DNA from: Pyronema omphalodes
Lineage: Eukaryota > Ascomycota > Pezizomycetes > Pezizales > Pyronemataceae
Length of the DNA: 64,000 bases
Direction of reading: 5' to 3'
Assembly: GCA_024516155.1 (NCBI GenBank)
Contig: JAJJXM010000016.1
Span: forward strand, 496,001 to 560,000
Part shown: positions 49,233 through 61,245 of the stretch, one piece after another
Position numbering within the stretch: position 1 is the first letter of the stretch
Layout of the letters: every line of letters starts with the position of its first letter
The notes under the pieces: generated by a model
Database searches by the model: none
Seen by the model: only the letters and a program-made list of their open reading frames with translations
What the model was told of the DNA's origin: nothing
Translations under genes and position numbers: made by a program

Positions 49233-52200
49233 TGGAGATAGTGGAAGTGGTGTGGATGTGGATTATGATGGATATGGATATGGGTTTGTTGTCACTGGCC
49301 TGTTTCACGGTCTATGGATATGGATATGGACTATGGATTGTGTGGAGATGGATAGTATGGAAGTGAATTGTGTACATAGTGGATATGTCTATTTCTATGT
49401 CTATGTCTATTCCTACAAAGTGAACTCAAACTTCTCATAAGACGAGACGAGACAAAACGAGACTAGACAAAACGAGACAGACTCAGATGATAGATGATAG
49501 ATGATAACGATAAGAGCGTTTGTATTTATGCTGTTTTCCTCAAGTGCAGTTTATGAGTGTATGTTTTACTGAGTTTTTGCATGTCTTAATTATCGACATG
49601 TCTTGATTTTCTGATTAATTGATTGATTGATTGAATTTTTTTTTTCAAGACAAAAAAAAAAAAAATATATATATATTTGACGGATGCGAAGCCAAAGCTG
49701 CTGTTTTTTGTTGTTGAGGATTTAGGGTTTAGGAACGTTATCTGTAATAAGAAATATGTTATGATGTTGTGATGTTATGATGATATGATGATATGATGAT
49801 ATGATCTTCGTCATCCGTCATTCATTATTCATTATTCATTAGCGACCGTTTTTATTATTATTATTATTTTTCCTTAGTTTTTTTTTATTTTCCTTTAATT
49901 TTATTTTATTTTTCTTCAGGACCACCTCCAATAAATCTCATAATATGGGTATATGCTTTCATAGTTTCTACTGTCGTTATCGCTTTCAGTGGTGTGCTTT
50001 TTTTTTTTTTTGTGCTTGGACTTTATGACGGATGATGCGGATTTATAAAGATTGAAGATAAAGCTAACAAAGCTAAAATATCCGTGCGGCTTTCGGAGTT
50101 TTTTTTTTTTAATGATTTCGCTTTGCTCATCGCATCGTTATTGATTTCCGAATGCGAATTCGAAATGTACGAAAGCATTGTGAAGATGTTGTGAAGACGC
50201 CCCCGAAATCACTCTGAAAACGTTCAGTATGCTTTCTGTATGCGCGCAAACTTCACACTTCACACTTCATAAACGTTCCATTATCATGCCGCATTGACCT
50301 TACCTTCACCTCATCATGATAAGAATACGCCGGAATATCTAAGGATTGCTCTCATAATCCTCATGAATCTTAATTCCACCCACACTTTACTCATGACGGA
50401 ATAATCTCATTTTTTGAAACATCCTCACTCGCCCTATCAGGCGAAATGATATTGTGTCTTAGAGGTTCCTCTTAGAGTAACCCTCCACCATCACCTCCCC
50501 GACCCCACCCCGGTACTTTCTCCCGCCACGTTTGATACTCTCGGACTTCAAGGTCCTTCATTATCCTTTGCGAGCTTTGAAATGGTTCGCTGGGCTTCAC
50601 CAGTGTTTCCAAGTCCTGCCATCCTTCCAGACAAATGGATGTTCATGGCTGTGGCTGAGCATGAAGGACGGATCCTTGCCGGGTGCTCAAGGTGCCGTCA
50701 CCGTCACTTGCTTTGATGGAACGTTCACCCGCGTGCAAGCCCGTACCCTCCCAAAGGATGTACTTGCCGCAGCTGCTCCTGTGGGTGTGTGGCAGCCCGT
50801 TGGCTAAGTGTGCATGAACCCTGTCGGTGTATCTAGAGCAAACTCTTGGCTCGACAGGGGTTGTAATCAAGTGTAACAAGTGCAAGTCTCCCGTTCCTGT
50901 TTTTTCTCCTCATCGTCCTCATCGTGCATGCTTTAGGGTACCCTTTTTATCCTTATCCTTGTCGTCTCTCCTTTTTTTTCAATTCCGCACCATCATATGT
51001 ACCCTCCCAAACCCGTACCTGACGAGACCATTTTTTTTATCGGGACTCGGGTTATTCCAGAAGATAAAAATGTACCAGCAGATAGACACTCCTGAGAATT
51101 GATGAAGGTGCAACATTGCCACTGTCCGTCGGAGGGTAGTATTGCACGTTGCTTACCCATCATATCCCCCTCCACCTCCACCTCCACCGCCCACCCCTCC
51201 CCTCCCATCAGCCCGCCAGCACATCGTCGCGAAGTAAGGCAAGGGCGGCGTCGAGCTTTGTTCGCGTTTTTTCCTCGCTTGTGAGATGCGCGCAGCGGCA
51301 AAGTTAGGTATGGTAGAAGGTAAGCGGAACCAGACGGTGGATCATCTTTCTTTGCCTGTAGTCTCTGCGGCAGCTGCTTTGCTTTTTCCTTATCCACCAC
51401 CACCACTCGTCCTAGATCTAGCTTCACAAGAAAAAAAATTACGCTCTTCATGTAGCTTCAACAACGCAACGTACATATCGTGGGTGATTGGGGTGCTCTA
51501 GCTGGCTGCAAGAAACCTCGAGATTTCTCTATCTGCTGCGAGCTGCGAATCTTTAACTTTATCCCATGTAAACTTGGAATTCCGGATTTTTCGCCTTCGC
51601 TCTCTCCTTGGATCCTAACTAACCTCCCAAAAACTGCATACCCCTGCCTGTTTAGTATTGGACAAAATCCCGAGTATGATACCAAACCGAGTGGGTCCTT
51701 TTTCACCTGCCACTCGTCGGCCCCTCGACCCTCAGAAGGGCTGTGAAACTCAATCCAAGGGCGTGTACCTGGTACTGTCCTAGCAAGTCTGCTGAAGCTA
51801 CCGTAGGAGCAAGTTGATGCAGGACGAGGGAGGCAGTTTGGCATTTCGGACGTTAGCAGAGGCATGTTGCAGATAAGAGCAGCAGTAGCAGCAGCATGCT
51901 TCAACATTCAGCAGCCGGCGTAGAAGAGTTGGGTATAACGTAGTGTTGGTCGAAGACGGAAGAGGAGTAGTCGGATGAGTGGTGGATTGGGGGGTGTGGG
52001 ATGGAAGCAGTCGATGGTGGTGTTTGAACTGCTGGGCTGCATCGTCCTTCGAGTGGCTCTTCTACGCTGCCTCTCTGGAACGATACGGTCCCTCTAGAGT
52101 AGCTTGCCTCGATGGAACCCTACAATCCTCTTCCTCCACTCTCCTTCAAGATAGGCTTCTCTTCTCGTCTCTCTGCTTCGCTGCCATCTCTGTTCTAACC

Positions 52201-52682
52201 TCAATCGGACTACCCGCCACAATTCAATCGGAGGCGGCTGCTGCTGGGGTGTGCTTCTTAGCTCGTCTGATGCATTAGGGAAATCCGAGTCGAGTCCACT
52301 TGAGCCAGTTGAGGTGCCAACTGCTGTTTCTGCTGCTGCTTCTGTGTCTCCGTGCTGTGATCTGCTGCGAGCAGAGTGAGTTCTTTTTGAAAGTCCATTC
52401 TATCTCCGGGCCCATCAGGCCATCGAGCATCAAGAGACACCGCGAGCATCCACTGTAGTAATAGAATAGAGCAGAGATGCACTCAAAATATACAATATCA
52501 GATACACTCAGATAGCCCTCGTGGGGTGGTGGGATATAATTGTAGCCTGTAGATAGACTGAACAGCCCGCACCTTGTCTGTACGAACAGAGACAGGCTGC
52601 CTGTATCTGCTTCGAAATACGTGCTTGTGGTGTCTTACCAAAAAACACCAAACCCGCCCATCCGCCCGTCCCTTCTTTTTCA

Positions 52683-53255
52683 CCCCCCCCCCCCCCCCCT
52701 CCCCATTCCCGCGTCCACCTCTTCCCCGTGCGCACACCCCCCAGTCGATCGCTACTGCTATTCCTGTCGACCTTTTCCCTCCCAACTTCACCACCCTTCC
52801 CTTCCTTCTCAACCTCTCGAGTTTCCCCCTCGACCCAGTCTCTCGTTCATCTCGTGGGTTTTTGAGTTGCAGTTGCGTGTCGACAACAACCCCTATCCTC
52901 AACGACGCACGTTGAGCAGCAACAAAACACCACATCATCACGAACTACTTCGACATCAACACACAAAAGTCAACAACTGTGGATCGACAGCTTGATCTCC
53001 ACTTTTCAGCAGAAGTTCGATAGGTGTTTGTTTTTCTTTACCCTAAAACATCTTTTGTAATATCTGTCTATACAACTTCGAATAGCACTTGGGTAAGTGG
53101 AGGATCCTTCTTTCCTGTTATCCTCAAGCTTCCTTCGCACGGTGCACCAAGCTTTTGAATGTCACGCTACGGAGGTGTACCTGAAGGACGTGTTGACGGC
53201 AGACAATTGACAATTTTTTCATCCAATAGCACTTAATTCCATAAAACCACCCGTC
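52683..53255 (+). promoter_or_regulatory. Probable FKS1 promoter/leader: C-run and CT-rich tract before the ATG
   Basis: A run of about 17 C (52683-52699) begins a strongly CT-rich stretch up to about 52870, then caac/acaac-rich sequence, both common around transcription starts in filamentous fungi. The start codon at 53256 follows cccgtc. Exact transcription start and any leader intron cannot be read from sequence alone. Confidence 0.4.
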
Positions 53256-56200
53256 ATGTCGCGGCCGCCACAGCAGCAGCCGTACGACGACCAGTACGGT
53301 CAACACGACTCGTACTATCAGGATGACTACCCCCAGCAAGGACATCCCCAGGGAGGCCACCCACAGCAGCACCCCCAGGGAGGTTACAACGGGCAGGCAG
53401 ATGGTTATTACGACGAAAAGTAGGTTCAACCATCTAAGTTTTATCTCGACAGATATTGACGTACTCTAGCGATTACTATAATGCCGGTCAACAAAATGAC
53501 TACTATAATGATGGACAGGGAGGCTATGAAGACGATTATTATGGTAAATATTACTGTGATGGCTCTGATTGGGCCAAATTGCGAACGGACGAGCTAACAT
53601 TCGCTAGATCAAGCCTCTGCTGCCGGCCAGCACGACCGCAAGGGCAAAAGACGAGGACATGATTCTGAAGAAGATTCCGAAACGTTTAGTGATTTTACCA
53701 TGAGATCTGATATGGCACGGGCTGCTGAGATGGATTATTATGGCCGCGGTGATGAGCGGTTTAATGGATATGAAGATGGTAATGGGCAGAGAGGATACCG
53801 ACCCCCCTCCTCCCAGGTATCATATGGAGGTAACCGCTCCTCTGGTGCATCTACACCGGTTTACGGAGTCGACTACTCCCAGAACCACCCCATGGTTGCG
53901 CGTTCGAAGGAGCCCTACCCCGCATGGACTTCTGAGAACCAGATCCCGGTGTCCAAGGAGGAGATTGAGGACATTTTCTTGGATTTGGTCAACAAATTCG
54001 GTTTTCAGCGTGACAGCATGCGAAACATGTACGACCATTTGATGGTCCTTTTGGATTCGCGAGCTTCCCGTATGAGCGCCAACCAAGCACTTCTCACCCT
54101 CCACGCCGATTACATCGGAGGAGAGAACGCCAACTACCGGAAGTGGTACTTTGCAGCTCAGCTCGATCTCGACGAGGCGGTTGGATTCGCCAATATGAAG
54201 ATCAAGACTAGCCGAAAGACTAGAAAGGCCAGAGCGGCTAAGAAAGCGGCGGAAGGCGGAGGAGCTGAGGAGCCCGACTTGTCTTTGGACGGTGACAACA
54301 GTTTGGAGGCCGCGGAGTACCGCTGGAAATCGAAAATGAACAAGATGTCCCAGCATGACCGTGTGAGACAGATTGCTCTTTTCTTGCTCTGTTGGGGAGA
54401 GGCAAACCAGGTCAGATTCATGGCCGAGTGTTTGTGTTTCATCTTCAAGTGTGCGGACGACTACTACAACTCCCCAGAATGCCAGCAGAGGGTTGAGCCC
54501 GTTGAGGAGGGAACTTATCTCCGCGAAATCATCACTCCTCTTTACCAGTACTGTCGTGACCAAGGTTACGAAATTGTGGACGGAAAGTACGTTCGTCGCG
54601 AGAAGGACCACAAGGACATTATCGGATACGACGACATCAACCAGCTGTTCTGGTACCCCCAGGGTCTCCAGCGCATCGTATTGACGGATAAGTCCCTTCT
54701 TTGCGATGTCCCTGCACCTCAGCGGTACATGAAGTTGAAGGATGTTGAGTGGACGAAGGTCTTCTTCAAGACGTACAGAGAAACTCGTTCTTGGTGGCAT
54801 TTGGCGACCAACTTTAATCGTATTTGGGTTATTCACGTTTCGGCTTTCTGGTTTTACACTGCTTTCAACTCTCCAACTCTTTACACTAAGGAATATCATC
54901 AGCGTGTCAACGAGCAACCTCCTGGAGCTGCACGATGGTCTGCGGTCGCTCTTGGTGGAGCTGTTGCTTCGTTCCTTATGATTTTGGCTACTCTTTGCGA
55001 ATGGCGTTATGTTCCTCGTTCCTGGGGTGGTGCTCAGCATCTCAGTAAGCGTTTATTATTTGTTACTTTGGTTTTCATCATCAACGTCGCTCCTAGTGTC
55101 TACATCTTCCTCATCGACGGGTGTACGTCAAAGAAGGATTGTTCAACTCCGTCATTATACCTCGGAATTGTTCAGTTCTTCATTGCTATCATCACCTACT
55201 TTTTCTTCTCGGTCATGCCTCTTGGAGGTCTCTTCGGCAGTTATCTTACTAAGGACTCTCGCCGGTACGTTGCTTCTCAAACCTTCACCGCGAGTTACCC
55301 TCGCCTCGAAGGAAACGACATGTGGATGTCCTACGGTATTTGGGTCTTGGTTTTCGGTGCGAAGCTTACTGAGTCTTACTTCTTCTTGACTCTATCTCTT
55401 CGTGACCCCATCCGTATCCTTTCGGTTATGGACATTGACAACTGTGTCGGAGAAGCCATCTTCGGAAAGGGTGAAGCTGCAAAGATTCTTTGCAGAAAGC
55501 AGCCTCAGATCGTTCTCGGTATCATGTTCTTCACTGACTTGATTCTGTTCTTCTTGGATACCTACTTGTGGTACATTATCTGGAACACCATCTTCTCCGT
55601 TGCTAGATCTTTCTACCTCGGTATCTCTATCTGGACTCCCTGGAGAAACATCTTCTCTCGCCTTCCTAAGCGTATCTACTCTAAGGTTTTGGCGACCACC
55701 GACATGGAGATTAAATACAAGCCCAAGGTTCTCATTTCCCAGATTTGGAACGCCATTGTTATCTCTATGTACCGTGAGCATCTTCTTGCTATCGACCACG
55801 TTCAGAAGTTGTTGTACCATCAGGTTCCCTCCGAGCAGGAAGGAAAGCGTACTCTCCGTGCTCCTACCTTCTTCGTCTCCCAGGAAGATCACTCCTTCAA
55901 GACCGAGTTCTTCCCCAACCAGTCTGAGGCCGAGCGTCGTATTTCTTTCTTCGCTCAATCTCTTTCTACCCCCATTCCGGAGCCGGTTCCTGTCGACAAT
56001 ATGCCTACCTTCACCGTTTTGATTCCCCACTACGGAGAGAAAATCTTGCTTTCGCTCAGAGAGATTATTCGTGAGGACGACCCCTATTCTCGTGTCACCC
56101 TTTTGGAGTACCTTAAGCAACTTCACCCTCACGAGTGGGACTGCTTTGTCAAGGACACCAAGATTCTTGCCGATGAGACCTCTCAGTTCAACCCCGACGA

Positions 56201-59166
56201 GAAGGACAAGGAACAAGCCAAGTCAAAGGCCGACGATCTTCCCTTCTACTGTATTGGTTTCAAGTCTTCTCAGCCCGAGTACACCCTCCGTACCCGTATC
56301 TGGGCATCACTGCGTTCTCAGACTCTTTACCGTACCATTTCTGGATTCATGAACTACTCCCGTGCTATCAAGCTTCTTTACCGTGTCGAGAACCCCGAGG
56401 TTGTTCAAATGTTTGGTGGAAACACTGACAAGCTTGAGCGTGAATTGGAGCGTATGGCCCGCCGAAAGTACAAGATCTGTGTCTCTATGCAGCGTTACGC
56501 CAAGTTCAAGAAGGAGGAGATGGAGAACACCGAGTTCTTGCTCCGTGCTTACCCCGACCTCCAGATTGCTTACCTTGATGAAGAGCCCCCTACCGAGGAG
56601 GGTGGAGAGCCCCGTCTTTTCTCTGCTTTGATCGATGGTCACTCTGAGCTTATGGAGAACGGAATGCGTCGCCCCAAGTTCCGTATTCAGCTTTCTGGAA
56701 ACCCCATTCTTGGAGACGGAAAGTCCGACAACCAGAACCACTCCATTATCTTCTACCGTGGAGAGTACATCCAGCTTATCGACGCTAACCAGGACAACTA
56801 CCTTGAAGAATGTTTGAAGATTCGTTCCGTCTTGGCTGAGTTTGAGGAGATGACTGTTGATAACGTTTCGCCCTACACTCCTGGTCTTGCCCCCAAGAAG
56901 TTCACCCCTGTCGCCATTCTCGGAGCCCGTGAGTACATTTTCTCTGAGAACATTGGTATCTTGGGAGACGTCGCCGCCGGAAAGGAACAGACATTCGGTA
57001 CCCTCTTTGCCCGTACTTTGGCTCAGATTGGAGGAAAATTGCATTATGGACATCCTGACTTCTTGAACGGTATCTACATGTGTACTCGTGGAGGTGTCTC
57101 CAAGGCCCAGAAGGGATTGCACTTGAACGAGGATATTTACGCCGGAATGAACGCTTTAATCCGTGGAGGTCGTATCAAGCACTGTGAATACTACCAGTGT
57201 GGTAAGGGTCGTGATTTGGGATTCGGATCTATTTTGAACTTCACCACCAAGATCGGAACCGGTATGGGTGAACAATTCTTGTCCCGTGAATACTACTACC
57301 TCGGTACTCAGCTTCCTCTCGATCGATTCTTGTCTTTCTTCTACGCTCACGCCGGTTTCCATATCAACAACATCTTCATTATCCTTTCGGTGCAATGCTT
57401 CATGTTCGTCTTGATCAACGTTGGAGCCCTCCGCAACCAGGTCGTCGTTTGTAACTACAACCCAGACGTTCCCATTAGAGACGAGCTTTTGCCTAGAGGA
57501 TGTCGAAACATTCAGCCTATTCTTGACTGGATTACTCGTTGTATCTTGTCTATCTTTATCGTTTTCTTTATCTCTTTCGTCCCCTTGGCTGTCCAGGAGT
57601 TGACTGAGCGTGGTTTCTGGCGTGCCGCCACCCGTTTAGCCAAGCACTTCGGATCTTGGTCCCCCTTGTTCGAGGTCTTCGTCTGTCAGATTTACGCGAA
57701 CTCCCTATTACAGGATATGACCTACGGAGGAGCTCGATACATTGGAACCGGTCGTGGTTTCGCTACCGCACGTATTCCTTACGGTATCCTGTACTCGAGA
57801 TTCGCTGGTCCTTCTATCTACCTTGGAGCTCGGTCGCTTTTCATGTTGCTCTTTGCAACCTGCACCATCTGGCAGCCTGCCTTGATCTACTTCTGGATCT
57901 CATTGCTTGCTCTCTGCATCTCTCCCTTCATTTACAACCCTCATCAATTCTCTTGGGACGATTTCTTCATCGACTACCGTGACTACCTTCGTTGGTTGTC
58001 TCGTGGAAACTCTCGCTCTCACGGACAGTCTTGGATCGCTTTCTGCCGTCTTTCTCGTACCCGTATCACTGGTTACAAGCGCAAGGCTCTTGGAGACCCC
58101 TCTGAGAAGCTTGCTGGAGACATTCCCCGTGCTAAGTTCAAGAACATTATGTGGTCTGAGCTCGTCGGTCCTCTTGTCTTGGTCGGTATCACTTTGGTCC
58201 CGTACTTGTTTATCAACTCTCAGGTCGGTCTGCGCAAGGAGAACCCCGGAAACGGCGCCCTCAGAACCATCACTCCTACCAACTCTCTCATCCGTATCGG
58301 TATCGTCGCTTTTGCCCCTATCTTCGTCAACATGGGAGTCTGTGCTGCCTTGTTCGGAATGGCCTGTTGCATGGGACCCCTCCTCCAGTCTTGCTGCAAG
58401 AAGTTCGGACCTGTCCTCGCCGCCATCGCCCACGCCATGGCCGTTCTCATGCTCTTCGCTTTCTTCGAAGTTATGTTCTTCCTTGAGGGATTCAGTTTCA
58501 CCAAAGCTCTCAGTGGAATGATTTGCGTCGTTGCTATCCAGCGTTGGTTCTACAAGCTCATCATCAACTTTGCTCTTACCCGTGAGTTCAAGGCGGATCT
58601 TAGTAACATTGCCTTCTGGACTGGAAAGTGGTACGGTCTTGGATTGCATGCCATGTCACAGCCTGGTCGTGAGTTGCTCTGTAAGACTACTGAGATGGGT
58701 TACTTTGCTGCGGATTTCATTCTCGGACACACTCTTTTGTTCTTGATGTTCCCGCTCCTCATCATCCCTTATGTCGACACTGCCCACTCCGTCATGCTCT
58801 TCTGGCTCCGTCCTTCCCGCCAGATTCGTCCCCCGATTTACACTGCCAAGCAGACCAAGCTCCGCCGCAAGCGTGTCATGCGTTTCTCCGTCCTTTACTT
58901 TGTTTTGATGGTTGTTTTCCTTGCTTTGGTCGTTGGACCCATCGCAGCCAGTAAGTTTCTCAACTCTTATCCACTTCGAATGCGTGCTAATTCATTCCGC
59001 AGAGAGCGTACTTGTCAAGGTCACCGACTCCGTTTCTATCCCCATGAACCTCATGCAGCCATACGATGGAAAGTGGAACTACACCGACACCAAGTACTAC
59101 AACGACAACCCCGACAAGGTCGGAGACGGTGGAAACTTGCCCGGTGCTGGACCCAAGTCCAACTAA
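53256..59166 (+). CDS. FKS1: Beta-1,3-glucan synthase catalytic subunit (GT48)
   Basis: A multi-pass plasma-membrane enzyme that polymerises UDP-glucose into beta-1,3-glucan, stimulated by Rho1-GTP; the target of echinocandins. Four exons: 53256-53419, 53470-53543, 53608-58950, 59003-59166; introns 50, 64 and 52 nt; 1914 residues. The N-terminus is a Gln/Tyr/Asp/Gly-rich cytoplasmic tail ([30 protein letters not shown]). Family stretches follow: [20 protein letters not shown], then the first membrane block, the GT48 cytoplasmic domain ([28 protein letters not shown]), and the C-terminal membrane block. Echinocandin hot spot 1 reads FLTLSLRDP (672-680), and hot spot 2 reads DWITRCIL (1386-1393). 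The last splice joins GPIAA to KSVLVKVTD and gives the tail [11 protein letters not shown]. Codon use is strongly biased to C-ending codons, fitting high expression. Filamentous ascomycetes normally have one copy. Confidence 0.98.
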
Positions 59167-60190
59167 GTCCCTTTTTAAGCCTCGCTATATCTATTCGAGG
59201 CTCGTATATAGTAGCTTGATTTGTTTTAGGTTTGGTGGATAAAATTTATTATATAATGACGGCAATGAGTGATTGGGGGGAGAAGTGTTGGAAACTGGTG
59301 TATTTGTTAGAAAGGAGATTTCTTTTTTGCGACTGCGGTATTATTTTTACCTATGAAATCAGGTGGTTCTGTTTAAAAATCGAAATTGCTTTTTGTGTTT
59401 TGTGTTTTTTGTTCTTATCGGGCTATGTAAAAGATGAATTTTATGTTAGGTTCAGTACATGGTTTCTCTTTTTTTTTTTTCTCTCATTTTTCTACCCTTT
59501 TCTGCAAATGCTGCATAGTATTGATTTGACCTTTGTGTGAGTTTTTGATTTTATTGTAAATGCCCTCCAAGTATTGTGCTAGCTCCTTCGAACTGCATAT
59601 AACAACTCATCTACCACTGTGCTTGTGTGTTGTAGTAGCGGTCTGTTGCAATATCTTTATGATGATTGGGCACCACAGCTTGTGTTCAGATCCGACGCAG
59701 CTTGCAAGTGATTCGGCATATCACGTTGGTTTGTTCTTGCAGTTTTTTTTTGTCTTTCCATTTTTTATTTCTTGTTATTGAAAAAGGAGTAAAATAACGA
59801 TTGTGCACTGGTATATTTATTAAAAAGTCGAGCTAGCTGAGTACCGGGATATTACGGCATTTATTCTTAGTAACCCTATGGTTCTTATTGATTTTTTATT
59901 TTGTGCACTCGGCAGCTATAGCTCGATATATATTAATAAAAATTAACATAATATTTTGTATCAATTGCAAGCCGCGTAGAAGCTGTCACTTTTTATATCG
60001 AATATATCGCATTTTTTTCCTTTCTTTTTTTTTTTTTTTTTTTTTTTAAAACTTTCTTTCCTCAAGCATTCATTTGCGTCATCGTATAATAAATAATTCT
60101 GCCATCCGAAAACTGGGGAACAAATTCAAACGACTATATAGGGACTTTGATTAGGTATAACGAGACTGAAGGAGGGGAAGAGAGGGGGAC

Positions 60191-60211
60191 GGGGGGGGGG
60201 GGGGGGGGGGG
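60191..60211 (+). repeat. Homopolymer run of about 21 G
   Basis: Uninterrupted G run after ggggac; a C run of about 15 follows at 60357-60371. Lengths may be affected by assembly or sequencing error. Confidence 0.8.
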
Positions 60212-60630
60212 TATTTGTAGTGGTTGTAGAAAGAGGAGAAAAAAGAAAAGAAAAATCTTATTGTCTTTAACACAGATAATGGAAATGATAAATGGAAAAT
60301 GGCAAATGGTGTTGATTCAGCCTGAGGTCCTTGAGGAGTTAAGAGTTAAGAGTTAACCCCCCCCCCCCCCCATACCCCTCCTCTCCACCTATACCATTAT
60401 ATTGTCATCACGGTATCCCGTTATCCTCAGATCTCTGTAATATCGGAGATAGGTATGGGAATAGGTCTAGGTATAGGAATAGGCACAGGTATAGGCATAG
60501 AGATCATACCCATACCCATACCTTCCCGTTCTGTTTTTTTTTTCTTCAGGATTAGCTTAAAAACAAAAAAAACGTTCACGGGGATTGTATGTTCCAGAAT
60601 CTAGACTCTGGAGTATGTTGGATATGATAG

Positions 60631-60836
60631 TGGAGGACTTCCCATCGCTCTATAGCAACGAACGGGAGAGCCTATTTCACCACAAAAAAAATATTTTCTA
60701 TAGAACGCAAATAGAGAACTAGGATAGACGGGGGGGGGTAGGTACCCCCCTGTCTATTCGGATTTTCTATTGCTATCGTATAGGTGAAGTTGGGGTTGTT
60801 CTATCCGGCCCGAATAGAGCGATGGGAGGTCCTCCA
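60631..60836. mobile_element. Candidate 206-bp MITE with 23-bp terminal inverted repeats
   Basis: 60631-60653 reads tggaggac, t, tcccatcgctctat. The reverse complement of 60814-60836 is the same except c for t at position 9. A second inverted pair sits at the centre (ggatagacgggggg.../...cccccctgtctattc, about 60732-60761), with weaker matches between, so the whole element can fold. It has no coding capacity. The flanks (tatgatag and gttgaata) show no clear target duplication. Confidence 0.6.
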
Positions 60837-61245
60837 GTTGAATAGATAGATAGAGAGATAGAGAGAGATAGGGATAAAGAATTACCGAAGTATATTATCT
60901 ATGGATAGAATTAATACCGGATGGTTAATAAAAAAGACGGTTATTGTGGATATGTTGTGGGAGAGAATTATATTTGCTTCTTTTTTTGCTTGGATGGTTT
61001 GGAAAATGGTGTGTTTATTCTTTGATGGGGGGTTTTTTTTTTCTTTTTTCTTTTTTCTCTTTCCTGTCCTTGTTCCTTTACCCTTTTCATTTTCCCTTGT
61101 TCCTTGTTCCTTTTACTCTTTTTATTTTCCGTTTTCATTTTCCGATTTCCTTCCAGATTGAGTTCTCGGTATGCATCTTACTACTGTATACGATCTACGA
61201 TTACTTTTACTACTATTCCCATTACTCCTCCTCCTCCCAGCACCT

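Larger units (their letters stand above)
40721..53255. other. 12.5-kb gene-poor region between divergent GH72 and FKS1 genes
   Basis: No supported gene on either strand; the longest frames (44124-44600 minus, 46792-47358 plus, 41738-42157 minus) lack motifs, and many overlap simple repeats. Tandem repeats are common and listed separately. 40721-41400 is probably the GH72 promoter. 52600-53255 is probably the FKS1 promoter and leader. 50530-50810 is a more GC-rich, codon-like patch without recognised similarity. 43000-50000 is dominated by atac/cata-rich and gtatg-rich spacer. Confidence 0.5.
59167..61245. other. Intergenic region between convergent FKS1 and MOG1
   Basis: No gene supported. 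It holds a T-rich FKS1 3' region, a T run (60026-60048), a run of about 21 G (60191-60211), a run of about 15 C (60357-60371), tandem taggnata-type repeats (60445-60500), the inverted-repeat element at 60631-60836 and a T/C-rich stretch (61029-61160). The MOG1 3' UTR lies at the right end. Confidence 0.5.

Noticed and set aside
53820..55040. 406-codon minus-strand frame inside FKS1
   Set aside because: It is a shadow frame caused by the strong codon bias of FKS1; no motif, and FKS1 itself is unambiguous.
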